Source: Candidatus Gallimonas merdae
GTDB lineage: Bacteria > Bacillota > Clostridia > Christensenellales > Borkfalkiaceae
Direction of reading: 5' to 3'
Assembly (NCBI GenBank): GCA_904419525.1
Contig: CAJFRT010000003.1
Span: forward strand, 1 to 64,000
Length of the DNA stretch: 64,000 bases
A program made the position numbers and the translations under genes. Each line of letters opens with the position of its first letter. The first letter of the stretch is position 1. This document shows positions 47,671 to 57,318 of this stretch, one piece after another. The notes beneath the pieces are model-generated. The model did no database searches, was not told where the DNA came from, and worked only from the letters and a program-made list of their open reading frames with translations.

Positions 47671-48005
47671 AATGCCTCCTGTACATATTCACGCATTTTC
47701 TCACACAAAGGCGCAATCCCGTAAACCCATTCAAAAACACGCCGCAAGCAAAACCACGCTTTGCGCGGCGGTACTCAATAAGTGCCCTTGCTACAAAATA
47801 CTCGCGCAAGAAGGGTTCCCCTCCGCCAGCGCCCCACATTTGCGCATACCTGCGCTCATGGGGAAAGGGTGAATTGACGCGGGCTAAAATCGCAAGCCAT
47901 GAAATCGCGTCAAGAGGGAAAACGAGCCGCAGATCTGTCGCGGCGGCGTTTTTCCTGCAATCACGGCAAAGATTTTCGCCTTTGCGAAAAGATTTGCGTG
48001 AACTT

Positions 48006-49997
48006 TTACACTTCCTGTATCACCGGCAGGATCATGGGCGACTGCTTGGTCTTCTTGAACAGATAATTTTTGAGCGCACGGCGAATGGCCGCGGAGATCT
48101 CCGCCGTCCCCCCGTGCGAGGGCGCACCGTCGATCGCCTTTTCCACGACCTCCCTGAGCTCGCGCTGATAATCGCGCTCGTCCGAAAAGACGAAACCGCG
48201 GCTCTCGATGACGGGTTCCCCCACAAGGGTGCCGTCCGAAAGCGCCACGCAGACGACGAACAGTCCCTCTTCCGACATGCGGATCCGGTCTTTCAGAACT
48301 TCGCTCGTACCGTAGTCCTCAAATCCCGCGCCGTCGATCAGGCGTGCGCCCGCAGGGAAGCTGTCGCCCTGTTTCAGGGAATCGTCCGTCACTTCGGCGC
48401 AGGCGCCGATCTCCGGGATAAAGATCTGCGCGGGCTTCATGCCGAGCTCCTGCGCGAGCAGCGCGTGCCGCTTCAGGTGCCGGTATTCCCCGTGGACGGG
48501 AATAAAGAACTTCGGTTTGAGCAGTGTATGCATGATCTTGTGCTCTTCCTGGCAGGCATGCCCCGAAACATGGATCTTTTCAAGGCTCTCATACACGACG
48601 TTCGCGCCCTTCTGGTAGAGATTGTTGATGACGCGGTAGATCATGCGTTCGTTGCCGGGAATGGGGCTTGCCGAAATGACGACCGTATCGTTGGAGCCGA
48701 TGGTCACTTTGTTGAATTCCCCTGCCGCCATACGCGTCAGCGCGCTCATCGGTTCGCCCTGCGAACCCGTGGAGATGATGACGATCTCCCGGTCAAAGAA
48801 ATTCTTTGTCTTTTCCACATCGACGAGGACGCCTTCGGGAATGGTGATCTCGCCGATCTTTGCCGCCGCCTCGACGACGTTGAACATGCTCCGTCCGGAA
48901 AGCGCGACCTTGCGGCGGAACTTGACGGCGATGTCGATGATCTGCTGCAATCTGTGCACATTGGAGGCAAACGTGGCAATGATCAGCCTTCTGTCCGCGT
49001 TCTCCGCAAAGATGTGCTCCAGCGTGGTGCCGACGACTTTTTCGCTCATCGTGTAGCCGGGCCGCTCGATGTTGGTCGATTCGCCAAGATACAGAAGAAC
49101 GCCCTTCTTGCCGTATTCGGCGATCTCCGCGAGGTCGATCGGACTGCCCGCAACGGGCGTCAGGTCGATCTTGAAATCCCCGCTGTGGAAGATCACGCCG
49201 TAAGGGGTGTCGACCGCCAGCGCCACGGAGCCCGCGATCGAATGGTTGACGTTGACAAAATGCACCGTGAAAGCGCCCGCCTTGATGCTGTCCTTGGGGC
49301 TGACGGTGCGCTCCACCACGTTGTTCATGCGGTGTTCGCGCAGTTTGTTGTCCACGAGCGCAAGCGTCAGCTTGGTCCCGTAGAGAGGCGTGGACGGCAG
49401 CAGCTCTTTCATGAGATAGGGAACGCCGCCGATGTGGTCCTCGTGCCCGTGCGTCAGAAAGACGCCGCGGATCTTCTGGCGGTTGTTCACAAGATAGGTG
49501 ATGTCCGGGAACACAAGATCGATGCCCGGCATCTCCTCTGTGGGAAAGATGATGCCGGCGTCGATGACGATGATGTCGTTTCCGTACTCGATGGCGGTCA
49601 TGTTCTTGCCGATCTCACCCACGCCGCCGAAGAAAAGGATCCGGACAGGCCTCTTCTTTTTGGTTCTTTCGCCTTTCTGCTTTCCCTTTTCCTGGCCCTG
49701 TTCCGTGCGGGCGCTCTTTGCCTTCGCGGCAGACGCATTCGCGGTGCGGGCGGGAGCGGGCTTTGCCGCCTCTTCCGGAGGCGCTGCGGGGAGCTTTGTC
49801 CCCCTTCCCTTTGCACGCGAAGGGCGGCGCGGTTTGAGGCCGGCCTCCGCCATCGCCTCCTTGCTGCGCGTCTCTCCCAGGTTCTTTGCACGCTGTTCGC
49901 GGTTATAGGCCTCGATCCCGTTCAGGATCGCAAGCTCGATCGCCGGATCGGTGTGTCTTTCGTGGGAATTGTTCTTTTCGTTCTTCAAAAATATCAC
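48006..49997 (-). CDS. rnj: Ribonuclease J with basic N-terminal extension
   Basis: RILFFGGVGEIGKNMTAIEYGNDIIVIDAG; GVFLTHGHEDHIGGVPYL; FIPVHGEYRHLKRHALLAQELGM; ~115-aa K/R/A-rich extension before the MBL domain. Confidence 0.95.
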   Translation of the reverse strand: MIFLKNEKNNSHERHTDPAIELAILNGIEAYNREQRAKNLGETRSKEAMAEAGLKPRRPSRAKGRGTKLPAAPPEEAAKPAPARTANASAAKAKSARTEQGQEKGKQKGERTKKKRPVRILFFGGVGEIGKNMTAIEYGNDIIVIDAGIIFPTEEMPGIDLVFPDITYLVNNRQKIRGVFLTHGHEDHIGGVPYLMKELLPSTPLYGTKLTLALVDNKLREHRMNNVVERTVSPKDSIKAGAFTVHFVNVNHSIAGSVALAVDTPYGVIFHSGDFKIDLTPVAGSPIDLAEIAEYGKKGVLLYLGESTNIERPGYTMSEKVVGTTLEHIFAENADRRLIIATFASNVHRLQQIIDIAVKFRRKVALSGRSMFNVVEAAAKIGEITIPEGVLVDVEKTKNFFDREIVIISTGSQGEPMSALTRMAAGEFNKVTIGSNDTVVISASPIPGNERMIYRVINNLYQKGANVVYESLEKIHVSGHACQEEHKIMHTLLKPKFFIPVHGEYRHLKRHALLAQELGMKPAQIFIPEIGACAEVTDDSLKQGDSFPAGARLIDGAGFEDYGTSEVLKDRIRMSEEGLFVVCVALSDGTLVGEPVIESRGFVFSDERDYQRELREVVEKAIDGAPSHGGTAEISAAIRRALKNYLFKKTKQSPMILPVIQEV

Positions 49998-50079
49998 TCC
50001 TTGCTTGATCGCGCGTAAAACAAGACGAGAGAGCCGAAAATACTCAGCTCTCTTCCCCTTGCGCTATGGCGCTTACTGT

Positions 50080-51627
50080 TCAGAAATCCAGATCGGACTT
50101 TTCCACGATCGCCGTCTTGATGAGCCCTTCGGCGAGCAGCTGCTCTTCGCTGCGGAAGGAGAACTCCTGCGAATAATCGACGGGATCGCGGTCTTCCTTG
50201 ACGGCCCCGAGATTTTCCATGAGCATCTCGACCAGGCGGATCGCGCGCTTCAGGGCGACGCCGCTCTTGACCTTGACCATCATCGGGGTCTTTTCATACA
50301 TCTTGGTGTCCCCCGCAAAGCGCTGATGATAGACGCTTGAGGGGAATTCGTCGGGATTGAGCGCAAGATACAGGCAGAGCGTCCGTCCGCGCACGCCGAT
50401 CTTTGCGATCGTGTCGCCCGCGAACGTGAAGCGGTCGTTGGACCAGCTCACCTGCGAAGCGATGCGCGAATAGGACAGGAACGCATTCTTCAGGTCGAAA
50501 TAATAGTTTTTGACCTCTTCATCGCTCTCGATGATCTTCGCCTTGAAACTGCGCTTGAAACGGGTCGTCAGAGCGGGATCGTCGGGCACGGGCACCACGA
50601 CGGGCTTGGGAGCGGGAGCGGCAGGCGGAACGACCGGTTTTTTGGCCGTTGCGGGCACTGCGGCCGCCGCAAGCTCTTCGTGCGCGGGCTCCGGTTCGGG
50701 TTCGGGCTGAGGCGCCGGCACAGGAACTTCCCGGACGACAACGCGTTCAGAGACCGCGCCCTGCTCTTTGAGAAGCTCGGCAACGCGGGCGGCAAGTTTG
50801 TCATAGTCCAGACGCTCGGCAACGGCAGATGCGATCTTTTCCACGCCGCCGTCGTCCACCGTGACGTCGAACTCGCCCTCCAGCACGTTTGCGACCCGCT
50901 CTGCAATCAGATCGTAGTCGACGAGCGGAACGCTCTCGGCCACCTTGTCCGCAATGGCGTTTTCATCTGTCTGCGGCACCGCCGTGGCGACTGCCGCGGC
51001 GATCGCGTCCGCATCGACGGGCGGAAGCGCCGCAACGACTTTGTCCGCCAGCATATCGTAATCGGGTTCGGGAAGCACGGAGGCGATCTTTTCGGCGAGC
51101 ACATCGTAATCGAATGTCTCCTCGACGGGCGCCTGCTCCGTCTCGGCCGGTGCTTCGGGTTCGGCGGCGGGAGCGGCCTCCGCAAGCGCGGCGCGGAAAT
51201 TCTCCGTCAGTTCCTCGCGCAGGGCGTCCAGCTTCTGCGCGAACTTTTCCTCCGTCGCCTTTGCGCTTTCGGCAAGCTGTTCGGAAAAGGCCTTTGCCGT
51301 CTGCTCCGCGTTCGCCTTCACTGCCTCCAGAAGCGCGTTGCGCACCGCTTCGCGCTCCTTGCAGTTGTAGTCATAGATCGCGCTGTTCTGCTGAGAGAGA
51401 TACCGGAATTCCGCAAGCAGCGTCTCGAGCCCGTCCTTGAACGTGCCCGCAAGCGCCTCGTAGGCGGATACCTGCTGCGCAGATGTGAATTGCAGCTCCT
51501 TGCTGACAGACTGACGCACTTCGTCAAGTTTGCCGGTCATGCCGCGGTACATGCCCTCCATCACCACGCTCTTTCTGTCGGCCTGTTTGATCTCTTCCAT
51601 AACAGCAGTCACCCTCCGGGAATTCAA
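50080..51627 (-). CDS. Coiled-coil/tandem-repeat protein with uncharacterised C-terminal domain
   Basis: 515 aa; helical N-terminus, five 16-aa repeats (DYDVLAEKIASVLPEP...), linker rich in P/A, C-terminal domain (FKRSFKAKIIESDEEVKNYYFDLKNAFLSYSRIASQVSWSNDRF). Confidence 0.82.
   Translation of the reverse strand: MNSRRVTAVMEEIKQADRKSVVMEGMYRGMTGKLDEVRQSVSKELQFTSAQQVSAYEALAGTFKDGLETLLAEFRYLSQQNSAIYDYNCKEREAVRNALLEAVKANAEQTAKAFSEQLAESAKATEEKFAQKLDALREELTENFRAALAEAAPAAEPEAPAETEQAPVEETFDYDVLAEKIASVLPEPDYDMLADKVVAALPPVDADAIAAAVATAVPQTDENAIADKVAESVPLVDYDLIAERVANVLEGEFDVTVDDGGVEKIASAVAERLDYDKLAARVAELLKEQGAVSERVVVREVPVPAPQPEPEPEPAHEELAAAAVPATAKKPVVPPAAPAPKPVVVPVPDDPALTTRFKRSFKAKIIESDEEVKNYYFDLKNAFLSYSRIASQVSWSNDRFTFAGDTIAKIGVRGRTLCLYLALNPDEFPSSVYHQRFAGDTKMYEKTPMMVKVKSGVALKRAIRLVEMLMENLGAVKEDRDPVDYSQEFSFRSEEQLLAEGLIKTAIVEKSDLDF
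50872..51111 (-). repeat. Five consecutive 48-bp (16-aa) protein-level repeats
   Basis: DYDVLAEKIASVLPEP / DYDMLADKVVAALPPV / DADAIAAAVATAVPQT / DENAIADKVAESVPLV / DYDLIAERVANVLEGE; spacing exactly 48 bp. Confidence 0.85.
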
Positions 51628-51754
51628 AAGAACTGTCTTGCCCTTATTTTACACCAAAACGGCGCAAATGTAAATACTTTGACGGGATTTTTTCGGAAAA
51701 GGCCGAAAAAATCCCCGCAATGCGTTATATGAATGGATAATTTCCCCCAAATAC

Positions 51755-51783
51755 TTGTCAAAGATTGCAAAATCGAATATAAT
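51755..51783 (+). promoter_or_regulatory. Promoter of serC-serA
   Basis: TTGTCA-17 nt-TATAAT. Confidence 0.7.
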
Positions 51784-51815
51784 AAAGTAAATTTTGACGG
51801 TCAAGAGGTGTCACC

Positions 51816-52889
51816 ATGAGAGCTTACAACTTCTCGGCAGGTCCTTCCACGCTTCCGCTCGAAGTTTTGGAAGAAGCACAGCGCGATTTGCTGGATTTTG
51901 CGGGAACGGGCATGTCCGTTACGGAGATCTCCCACCGCAACAAGGCCTTTGAGGCGATCGTGAACGAAGGGGAAGCCCTGCTGCGCGAGCTCATGGGGAT
52001 CCCCGAAGACTATGCCGTGCTGTTTGTGCAGGGCGGCGCTTCCACGCAGTTTGCCGCAGTTCCCCTCAATCTGATGCACCGCGGAAAAGCGGACTATATC
52101 GTCACGGGGAATTTTGCCAAAAAGGCATGGCAGGAGGGCAAGATCTACGGCGATGCGGCCTGCGTCGCCTCCTCCGAGGACAAGACCTATACGTATATTC
52201 CCGATCCGGCGTCCGTCGCCTTCCGCGAAGATACGGATTATGTGCACATCTGCTCCAACAACACCATTTTCGGCACGCGGTATGCGGAATTCCCCCGCAC
52301 GAAAGCGCCGCTCGTCGCCGACATGTCGTCCGAGATCCTCTCGCGCGAGATCGACGTCCGGAATTTCGGCGTCATCTATGCGGGCGCCCAGAAAAACCTT
52401 GCTCCCGCGGGCGTGACCATCGTCATCGCAAGGCGCGACCTCATTCAGGATCCCCTTCCCGCCTGCCCCACCATGCTCAAATGGAAGGTGCAGGACGAGA
52501 ACAAGAGCCTGTACAATACGCCCCCCTGCTTCTCCATCTACATGGCGACGCTGGTCCTGCGCCGGCTGAAAAAGCTGGGCGGCGTGAAGGAGATGAACAA
52601 GATCAACGAGTACAAGGCGGGACTTTTGTACGATTTCATCGACAACTCCCCCTTCTACACCAACCGCGTGGAGAAAAAGTTCCGCTCCATCATGAATGTT
52701 CCCTTCGTCACGCCGAGCGCCGAACTTGACGCGAAGTTCGTCAAAGAGGCCTCCGCGAACGGCCTGGTCTCGCTCAAAGGCCATCGCCTGGTGGGCGGCA
52801 TGCGCGCCTCCATCTACAACGCGATGCCTGTCGAGGGCGTGCAGGCGCTCATCGCATTCATGAAGCAATTCGAAAAGGAGAATGCCTGA
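51816..52889 (+). CDS. serC: Phosphoserine aminotransferase
   Basis: MRAYNFSAGPSTLPLEVLEEAQRDLLDFAGTGMSVTEISHRNKAFE; YAGAQKNLAPAGVTIVIARRDLI. Confidence 0.97.
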   Translation: MRAYNFSAGPSTLPLEVLEEAQRDLLDFAGTGMSVTEISHRNKAFEAIVNEGEALLRELMGIPEDYAVLFVQGGASTQFAAVPLNLMHRGKADYIVTGNFAKKAWQEGKIYGDAACVASSEDKTYTYIPDPASVAFREDTDYVHICSNNTIFGTRYAEFPRTKAPLVADMSSEILSREIDVRNFGVIYAGAQKNLAPAGVTIVIARRDLIQDPLPACPTMLKWKVQDENKSLYNTPPCFSIYMATLVLRRLKKLGGVKEMNKINEYKAGLLYDFIDNSPFYTNRVEKKFRSIMNVPFVTPSAELDAKFVKEASANGLVSLKGHRLVGGMRASIYNAMPVEGVQALIAFMKQFEKENA

Positions 52890-54042
52890 CATGAAAATTC
52901 TCAAGCTCAACGCGATCAGCCCTGCGGCAGACGCCGTTTTCAAAGGCTACGAATATTCCGACAGCGTGGAACAGCCGGACGGCATCATGCTGCGCTCCTA
53001 TGCCATGCACGACTATCCCCTTTCCGACGATCTTCTTGCCGTCGCGCGGGCCGGGGCCGGCGTGAACAACATTCCCGTCAGCCAGTGCACGGAAAAGGGC
53101 ATCGTCGTGTTCAATACGCCCGGCGCAAACGCGAACGCCGTCAAGGAGCTCGTCCTGTGCGAACTCTTCCTGGGCGGGAGAAAGATCGTGGACGGCGCGA
53201 ACTGGGCGCAGACGCTGAAGGGGCAGGAAAACATCTCCAAGCTCGTGGAAAAGGGCAAGGGAAAATTCGTGGGCCAGGAGATCATGGGCAAAAAGCTGGG
53301 CGTCATCGGGCTTGGCGCCATCGGGGCGATGGTCGCCAACGCCGCGCTTTCCCTCGGCATGGAGGTCATCGGATACGATCCGTTCCTCTCCGTCAGAAGC
53401 GCATGGATGATCGACCGTCGCGTGGAGTTCACGACGGAGCTGAATGCCGTGTTCAGGACGTGCGACTATATCACCGTGCATGTCCCCCTCACGCCGGACA
53501 CCAAGGGTCTGTTCAACAAAAAGACGATCGCGGCCTGCAAGGACGGCGTCGTCATCATCAACAATTCGCGCGGCGAACTGGTCGTAAGCGAGGATATGGC
53601 GGAAGCAGTCGCGGGCGGAAAAGTATCCCGCTACATCACGGACTTCCCCGATGAAATTCTCCTCGGCAAAGAGAATATCCTGTGCGTTCCCCACCTGGGC
53701 GCAAGCACCCCCGAAGCGGAGGACAACTGCGCCTACATGGCCGCAAAACAGCTCGTCGACTACCTGGAAAACGGCAACATCACAAACAGCGTCAACTATC
53801 CCGCCGTCTCCATGCCGAGGAACAGCGCGGCGCGCGTGTGCGTTCACCACAGGAACGTCAAGGAGATCCTCTCCAAGATCCTTTCCATCGTCTCTTCCCA
53901 GGGGATCAACGTCGCGCATATGCAGGACCAGAGCAAGGGAGAATATGCCTATCTCATCCTCGATCTGGACGACGTTCCCTCCGAGGCGTGCCTTTCCCTC
54001 ATCCGCAGCATTGCAGGCGTGATCCGCGTAAGAAAAATCTGA
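52882..54042 (+). CDS. serA: D-3-phosphoglycerate dehydrogenase
   Basis: VGQEIMGKKLGVIGLGAIGAMVANAALSLGMEVIGYDPFLS; VIINNSRGELV; C-terminal ACT-like domain; overlaps serC. Confidence 0.95.
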   Translation: MPDMKILKLNAISPAADAVFKGYEYSDSVEQPDGIMLRSYAMHDYPLSDDLLAVARAGAGVNNIPVSQCTEKGIVVFNTPGANANAVKELVLCELFLGGRKIVDGANWAQTLKGQENISKLVEKGKGKFVGQEIMGKKLGVIGLGAIGAMVANAALSLGMEVIGYDPFLSVRSAWMIDRRVEFTTELNAVFRTCDYITVHVPLTPDTKGLFNKKTIAACKDGVVIINNSRGELVVSEDMAEAVAGGKVSRYITDFPDEILLGKENILCVPHLGASTPEAEDNCAYMAAKQLVDYLENGNITNSVNYPAVSMPRNSAARVCVHHRNVKEILSKILSIVSSQGINVAHMQDQSKGEYAYLILDLDDVPSEACLSLIRSIAGVIRVRKI

Positions 54043-54059
54043 ATTTGTCCCCGATTTTC

Positions 54060-54093
54060 AATCCCGTTCCGTCTTTTCCGGAACGGGATTTTT
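54060..54093 (+). terminator. Terminator after serA
   Basis: aatcccgttccgtcttttccggaacgggattttt. Confidence 0.85.
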
Positions 54094-54139
54094 CATGCGC
54101 TTTATCGGGCTGCGCCGCTGTCAGCCCGTATCTACAGGC

Positions 54140-54167
54140 AAAAACCGCTCCCTCGGGAGCGGTTTTA
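54140..54167 (-). terminator. Terminator at the end of the - strand importer operon
   Basis: aaaaaccgctccctcgggagcggtttta. Confidence 0.75.
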
Positions 54168-54200
54168 AGATATGATGGGATTGCCGTTCTTTCTGAAAGT

Positions 54201-55628
54201 TCATGCGACGGTCAGCGTTGCGGAGATCGTTCCGCCGACGGCGCCCCAGACGTCCACCGGGCAGACCTCGAAATAATACTCTCCCGACGGGAGCGCTGCC
54301 GTGGAGAAAGTCATTTCTCCGGGCATGTCCTCCACTCTGTCGTACCGATAGGTAAACGTTGCAAGGTTGTATGTCTTGCTGCGCGTACGCGTTCCGTCCT
54401 CCGCCACCGTATAGACATACAGCTTGTAATAGCGCACCATATCGTCGTCCGACGCCGCCGTCCAGGTAAACGAAAGGCCGCTTCGGGTGGACTGCACCGT
54501 CAACGAGGCGTCCTCCGAAAAGGACGGCGCAGCGTTCTCGCGCTGGCGCGTTGCGTTGTCATAGGCGCTCAGATGCGATTTATCCGCTTTGGGGTAAGAC
54601 AGTTCCCAGGCGTCCTTGATGGGACTGCGCCGGTAATAGTCGCATCGCGTCACGCGCACATTTCCGCTGCCGTCCACCTGCACCAACAGTCCCTGCGAAA
54701 AATCTTCTATGCGCGTTCCGACGCTGTTGTCGAACGTCGAACCGCCGTCGTTGATGGTGTTCATGGTCGTCGAATATTTTACGCTCCCGCAATCGAGGGC
54801 GGTAAAGGATCCGTTCTGACTGATCTGCATTTCGTCCTGCAAAACGTTGTGAATGTGTCCGCTGAAATAGATGACCTGCGGATACTTTTGCAGGACCTCG
54901 CCGAGATCGGCGTCCGCCCAGTCGCTCTGAAGCGAATTGAACACCGTGTCATAGATGGGCGGATGCGCCGTGACAAACACATACTTTTCGGGCTCCGCCT
55001 GCGTGATGGCGGCGAGTTTTTCGTCCACCCATGCAAGCGCATCCTCCGAATATCCGTGCAGGTTCCAATAGGTGTCGGGATTGACCGCCAAAAAATGATA
55101 TCCGTTCACGACCGCATGCCGCAGCCCTGCTTCGGGCACGGAATCGTCCTCGTCCACCTCGAAAAACTTTTCGCCCAACATATTGTAAAACAGCGAGTGC
55201 ATGCCGCTCATATACTCCGCACCGAGGCGGGACGGGTCGGTATCGTGGTTTCCCAGGCAATAAAACACGGGCGTTACATTCAGATCGAGAGCGCTTTCGA
55301 GCGTCGTTTTGAGCTGCGCGATGTCCCCGTTGTAGGTCGCGGAATAATCGTCATCCTGATTGGTCCATGTGGATTCGGTCAAATCGCCCGCAAACAGCGC
55401 CAGATCGAGCGCGCCGCCGTTGAGCTCCTCGGCATAGTCCAACGCATTGATCAGATATTCGGAGTACTCCGTCTTGCCCAGCTGCTGATGGATATCGCTC
55501 ATCGCGGAAAAACTCAGAACGATGTTATTTTCGTCAAACTCAGAGCTCTTGGAAGATTCGGGCGGAGCGCATGCCGCCAGCGGGACGCAGAGCGCCGACG
55601 CAAGCAGGGCGGCTATCAATTTACGCAT
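54201..55628 (-). CDS. Calcineurin-like metallophosphoesterase lipoprotein
   Basis: Signal/lipobox MRKLIAALLASALCVPLAACAPP; SAMSDIHQQLG, LALFAGDLTE, VFYCLGNHDTDPS, YFSGHIHN. Confidence 0.9.
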   Translation of the reverse strand: MRKLIAALLASALCVPLAACAPPESSKSSEFDENNIVLSFSAMSDIHQQLGKTEYSEYLINALDYAEELNGGALDLALFAGDLTESTWTNQDDDYSATYNGDIAQLKTTLESALDLNVTPVFYCLGNHDTDPSRLGAEYMSGMHSLFYNMLGEKFFEVDEDDSVPEAGLRHAVVNGYHFLAVNPDTYWNLHGYSEDALAWVDEKLAAITQAEPEKYVFVTAHPPIYDTVFNSLQSDWADADLGEVLQKYPQVIYFSGHIHNVLQDEMQISQNGSFTALDCGSVKYSTTMNTINDGGSTFDNSVGTRIEDFSQGLLVQVDGSGNVRVTRCDYYRRSPIKDAWELSYPKADKSHLSAYDNATRQRENAAPSFSEDASLTVQSTRSGLSFTWTAASDDDMVRYYKLYVYTVAEDGTRTRSKTYNLATFTYRYDRVEDMPGEMTFSTAALPSGEYYFEVCPVDVWGAVGGTISATLTVA

Positions 55629-55642
55629 ATATTATGCCCCCC

Positions 55643-57316
55643 TTACAGAATACCGAGCGACTCCGCCGTCTCCTTCATGACCGCCTTCACCGTCTGATAT
55701 CCCGCGCCGTCCAGATTTGCAAGCATGGCCTGCCAGTCAGTATCAAGGTCCACGGTTCCGATGATGGCGCGGTTGATGAACTGCGAGGAAATGTTCATGA
55801 CTTCCGTGCGCATGGTGCTGATGGTGGAAGGATACGCCGTGACGTTGAGCAGACGGGGCGTCTGCAGATCTTTGGTGTATTCGATCGCCTGCGAAACGAG
55901 CCCGCTGTACTTGGGATAGAGGGCGCCGATGTCCGTTGCGACGGCGATCTCCCCCGTCTGTTCAAAGTAATCCCAGTCCACATTGTAGCCGAACAGTTCG
56001 CCCATCTTGTGCAACCCCGCACACGTCTCCGTGCCGTCGGGATTGTTGACGGTGGCAAAATAGTTGATGCGTTCGGAATTGCGGCCGTCGAGATCGACGA
56101 CGACATTTCCTTCGTCATCATAATAGAAGTGCTGTCCCTCAATGCCGTAAAGGCGGAGCACCGAGCCCTCCGGACTCACAAGATATTCCAGAAGATCGAG
56201 CGTCTTGTAGGGATCCGCCGTCCCCTTGGTGACCGCATACCCGCCGTAATAGCCGCCCCAGTTGGAGAAGCCGCTTTCCCCTTCCACGCCGAGCGTACAG
56301 CCCGTCAGTTCGGACGTATTGCCCGTGCCGACAGGCGCAGGGCCGACAATGACCTTGTTCTCCCCCTGCGAGTTCTCGAAATTCCCGACGACCCATTCCA
56401 TGTGGCCTTCGCCGTTCGTCATGATGCAGCCGACTTTGCCGTTGTACCAGGCGTCACGGTCGGTATATCCCGTGTTCTGATTGAAGACAGGGTCGATCCA
56501 GCCCTCTTCATACATGGCGTGCATCCATTCGAGATAGGGTTTGAATTCCTCGCGCGCATACATGTAGGAAACATTGCCGTCATCGTCGATATCCCAGTCG
56601 GGCGTAATGCCGAACGCGCCGTACAGCGGATTGACATAGAAGTTGGACGTGTTCGGAGAAATGCCGTACGTGGTGCCCGATTTGTTCCCGTTGGCATCGG
56701 TAAACAGATCCGTGCCCGAAAAACGGCTCATCACGTACTCGAACTCGTCGAGCGTGACGGGCGCGCGTGCGTTGCCCTCGTCGTCCACAAAACCGATGGC
56801 CTCCAGCCAGTCCGCACGGTAATAGATCGCCCACGCCGTTGAAGTCTGCACCTCGGGCACGATATAGTGGCCGTCATAGTACATGATGTTCTTGTACTGA
56901 TCGCTGTAAACGAGCTTGTTGAGATAGGGATAGCGGTCCTCGTTGCCGATGAGCAGCTCGTCGAGGTTCCAGAGCATATCCTGTGCGGGATCTGCCCAGG
57001 TCTGGAAAGCGCCCGCCGAATTTTCGGGGTCGCTCCAGATGAGGTCGGGCCAGTCGCCGGAGCCCATCATGGGCGTAAGACGGGTATAGTAATCCTCCAC
57101 CGAAGCGCCCTCGAACCGGATCTCCAGCCCCACTTTGTCCTGAATGGCGTTCATCACCGAATCCATCGTGACGGAATCGTACTCCTGTCCCGTATAGGTG
57201 AAGATGCGCACGACGCCCGCCTCGTTGGTCGGATTGGAAGGCGCGCAGGCCGCAGCCGAGATGCCGATACATGCCGCGATCAGCGCGCTCATAGTGCCGA
57301 AAAACTGTTTTTTCAT
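55643..57316 (-). CDS. Extracellular solute-binding lipoprotein (carbohydrate ABC transporter)
   Basis: MKKQFFGTMSALIAACIGISAAACAPSNPTNEAG lipobox; LplA/YtcQ-like SBP features; start trimmed. Confidence 0.9.
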   Translation of the reverse strand: MKKQFFGTMSALIAACIGISAAACAPSNPTNEAGVVRIFTYTGQEYDSVTMDSVMNAIQDKVGLEIRFEGASVEDYYTRLTPMMGSGDWPDLIWSDPENSAGAFQTWADPAQDMLWNLDELLIGNEDRYPYLNKLVYSDQYKNIMYYDGHYIVPEVQTSTAWAIYYRADWLEAIGFVDDEGNARAPVTLDEFEYVMSRFSGTDLFTDANGNKSGTTYGISPNTSNFYVNPLYGAFGITPDWDIDDDGNVSYMYAREEFKPYLEWMHAMYEEGWIDPVFNQNTGYTDRDAWYNGKVGCIMTNGEGHMEWVVGNFENSQGENKVIVGPAPVGTGNTSELTGCTLGVEGESGFSNWGGYYGGYAVTKGTADPYKTLDLLEYLVSPEGSVLRLYGIEGQHFYYDDEGNVVVDLDGRNSERINYFATVNNPDGTETCAGLHKMGELFGYNVDWDYFEQTGEIAVATDIGALYPKYSGLVSQAIEYTKDLQTPRLLNVTAYPSTISTMRTEVMNISSQFINRAIIGTVDLDTDWQAMLANLDGAGYQTVKAVMKETAESLGIL

Positions 57317-57318
57317 GA

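Noticed and set aside
47874-50018. 714-aa + strand ORF
   Set aside because: Antisense to RNase J; no domain signal.
53682-55697. 671-aa + strand ORF
   Set aside because: Overlaps the serA end out of frame and is antisense to the metallophosphoesterase.
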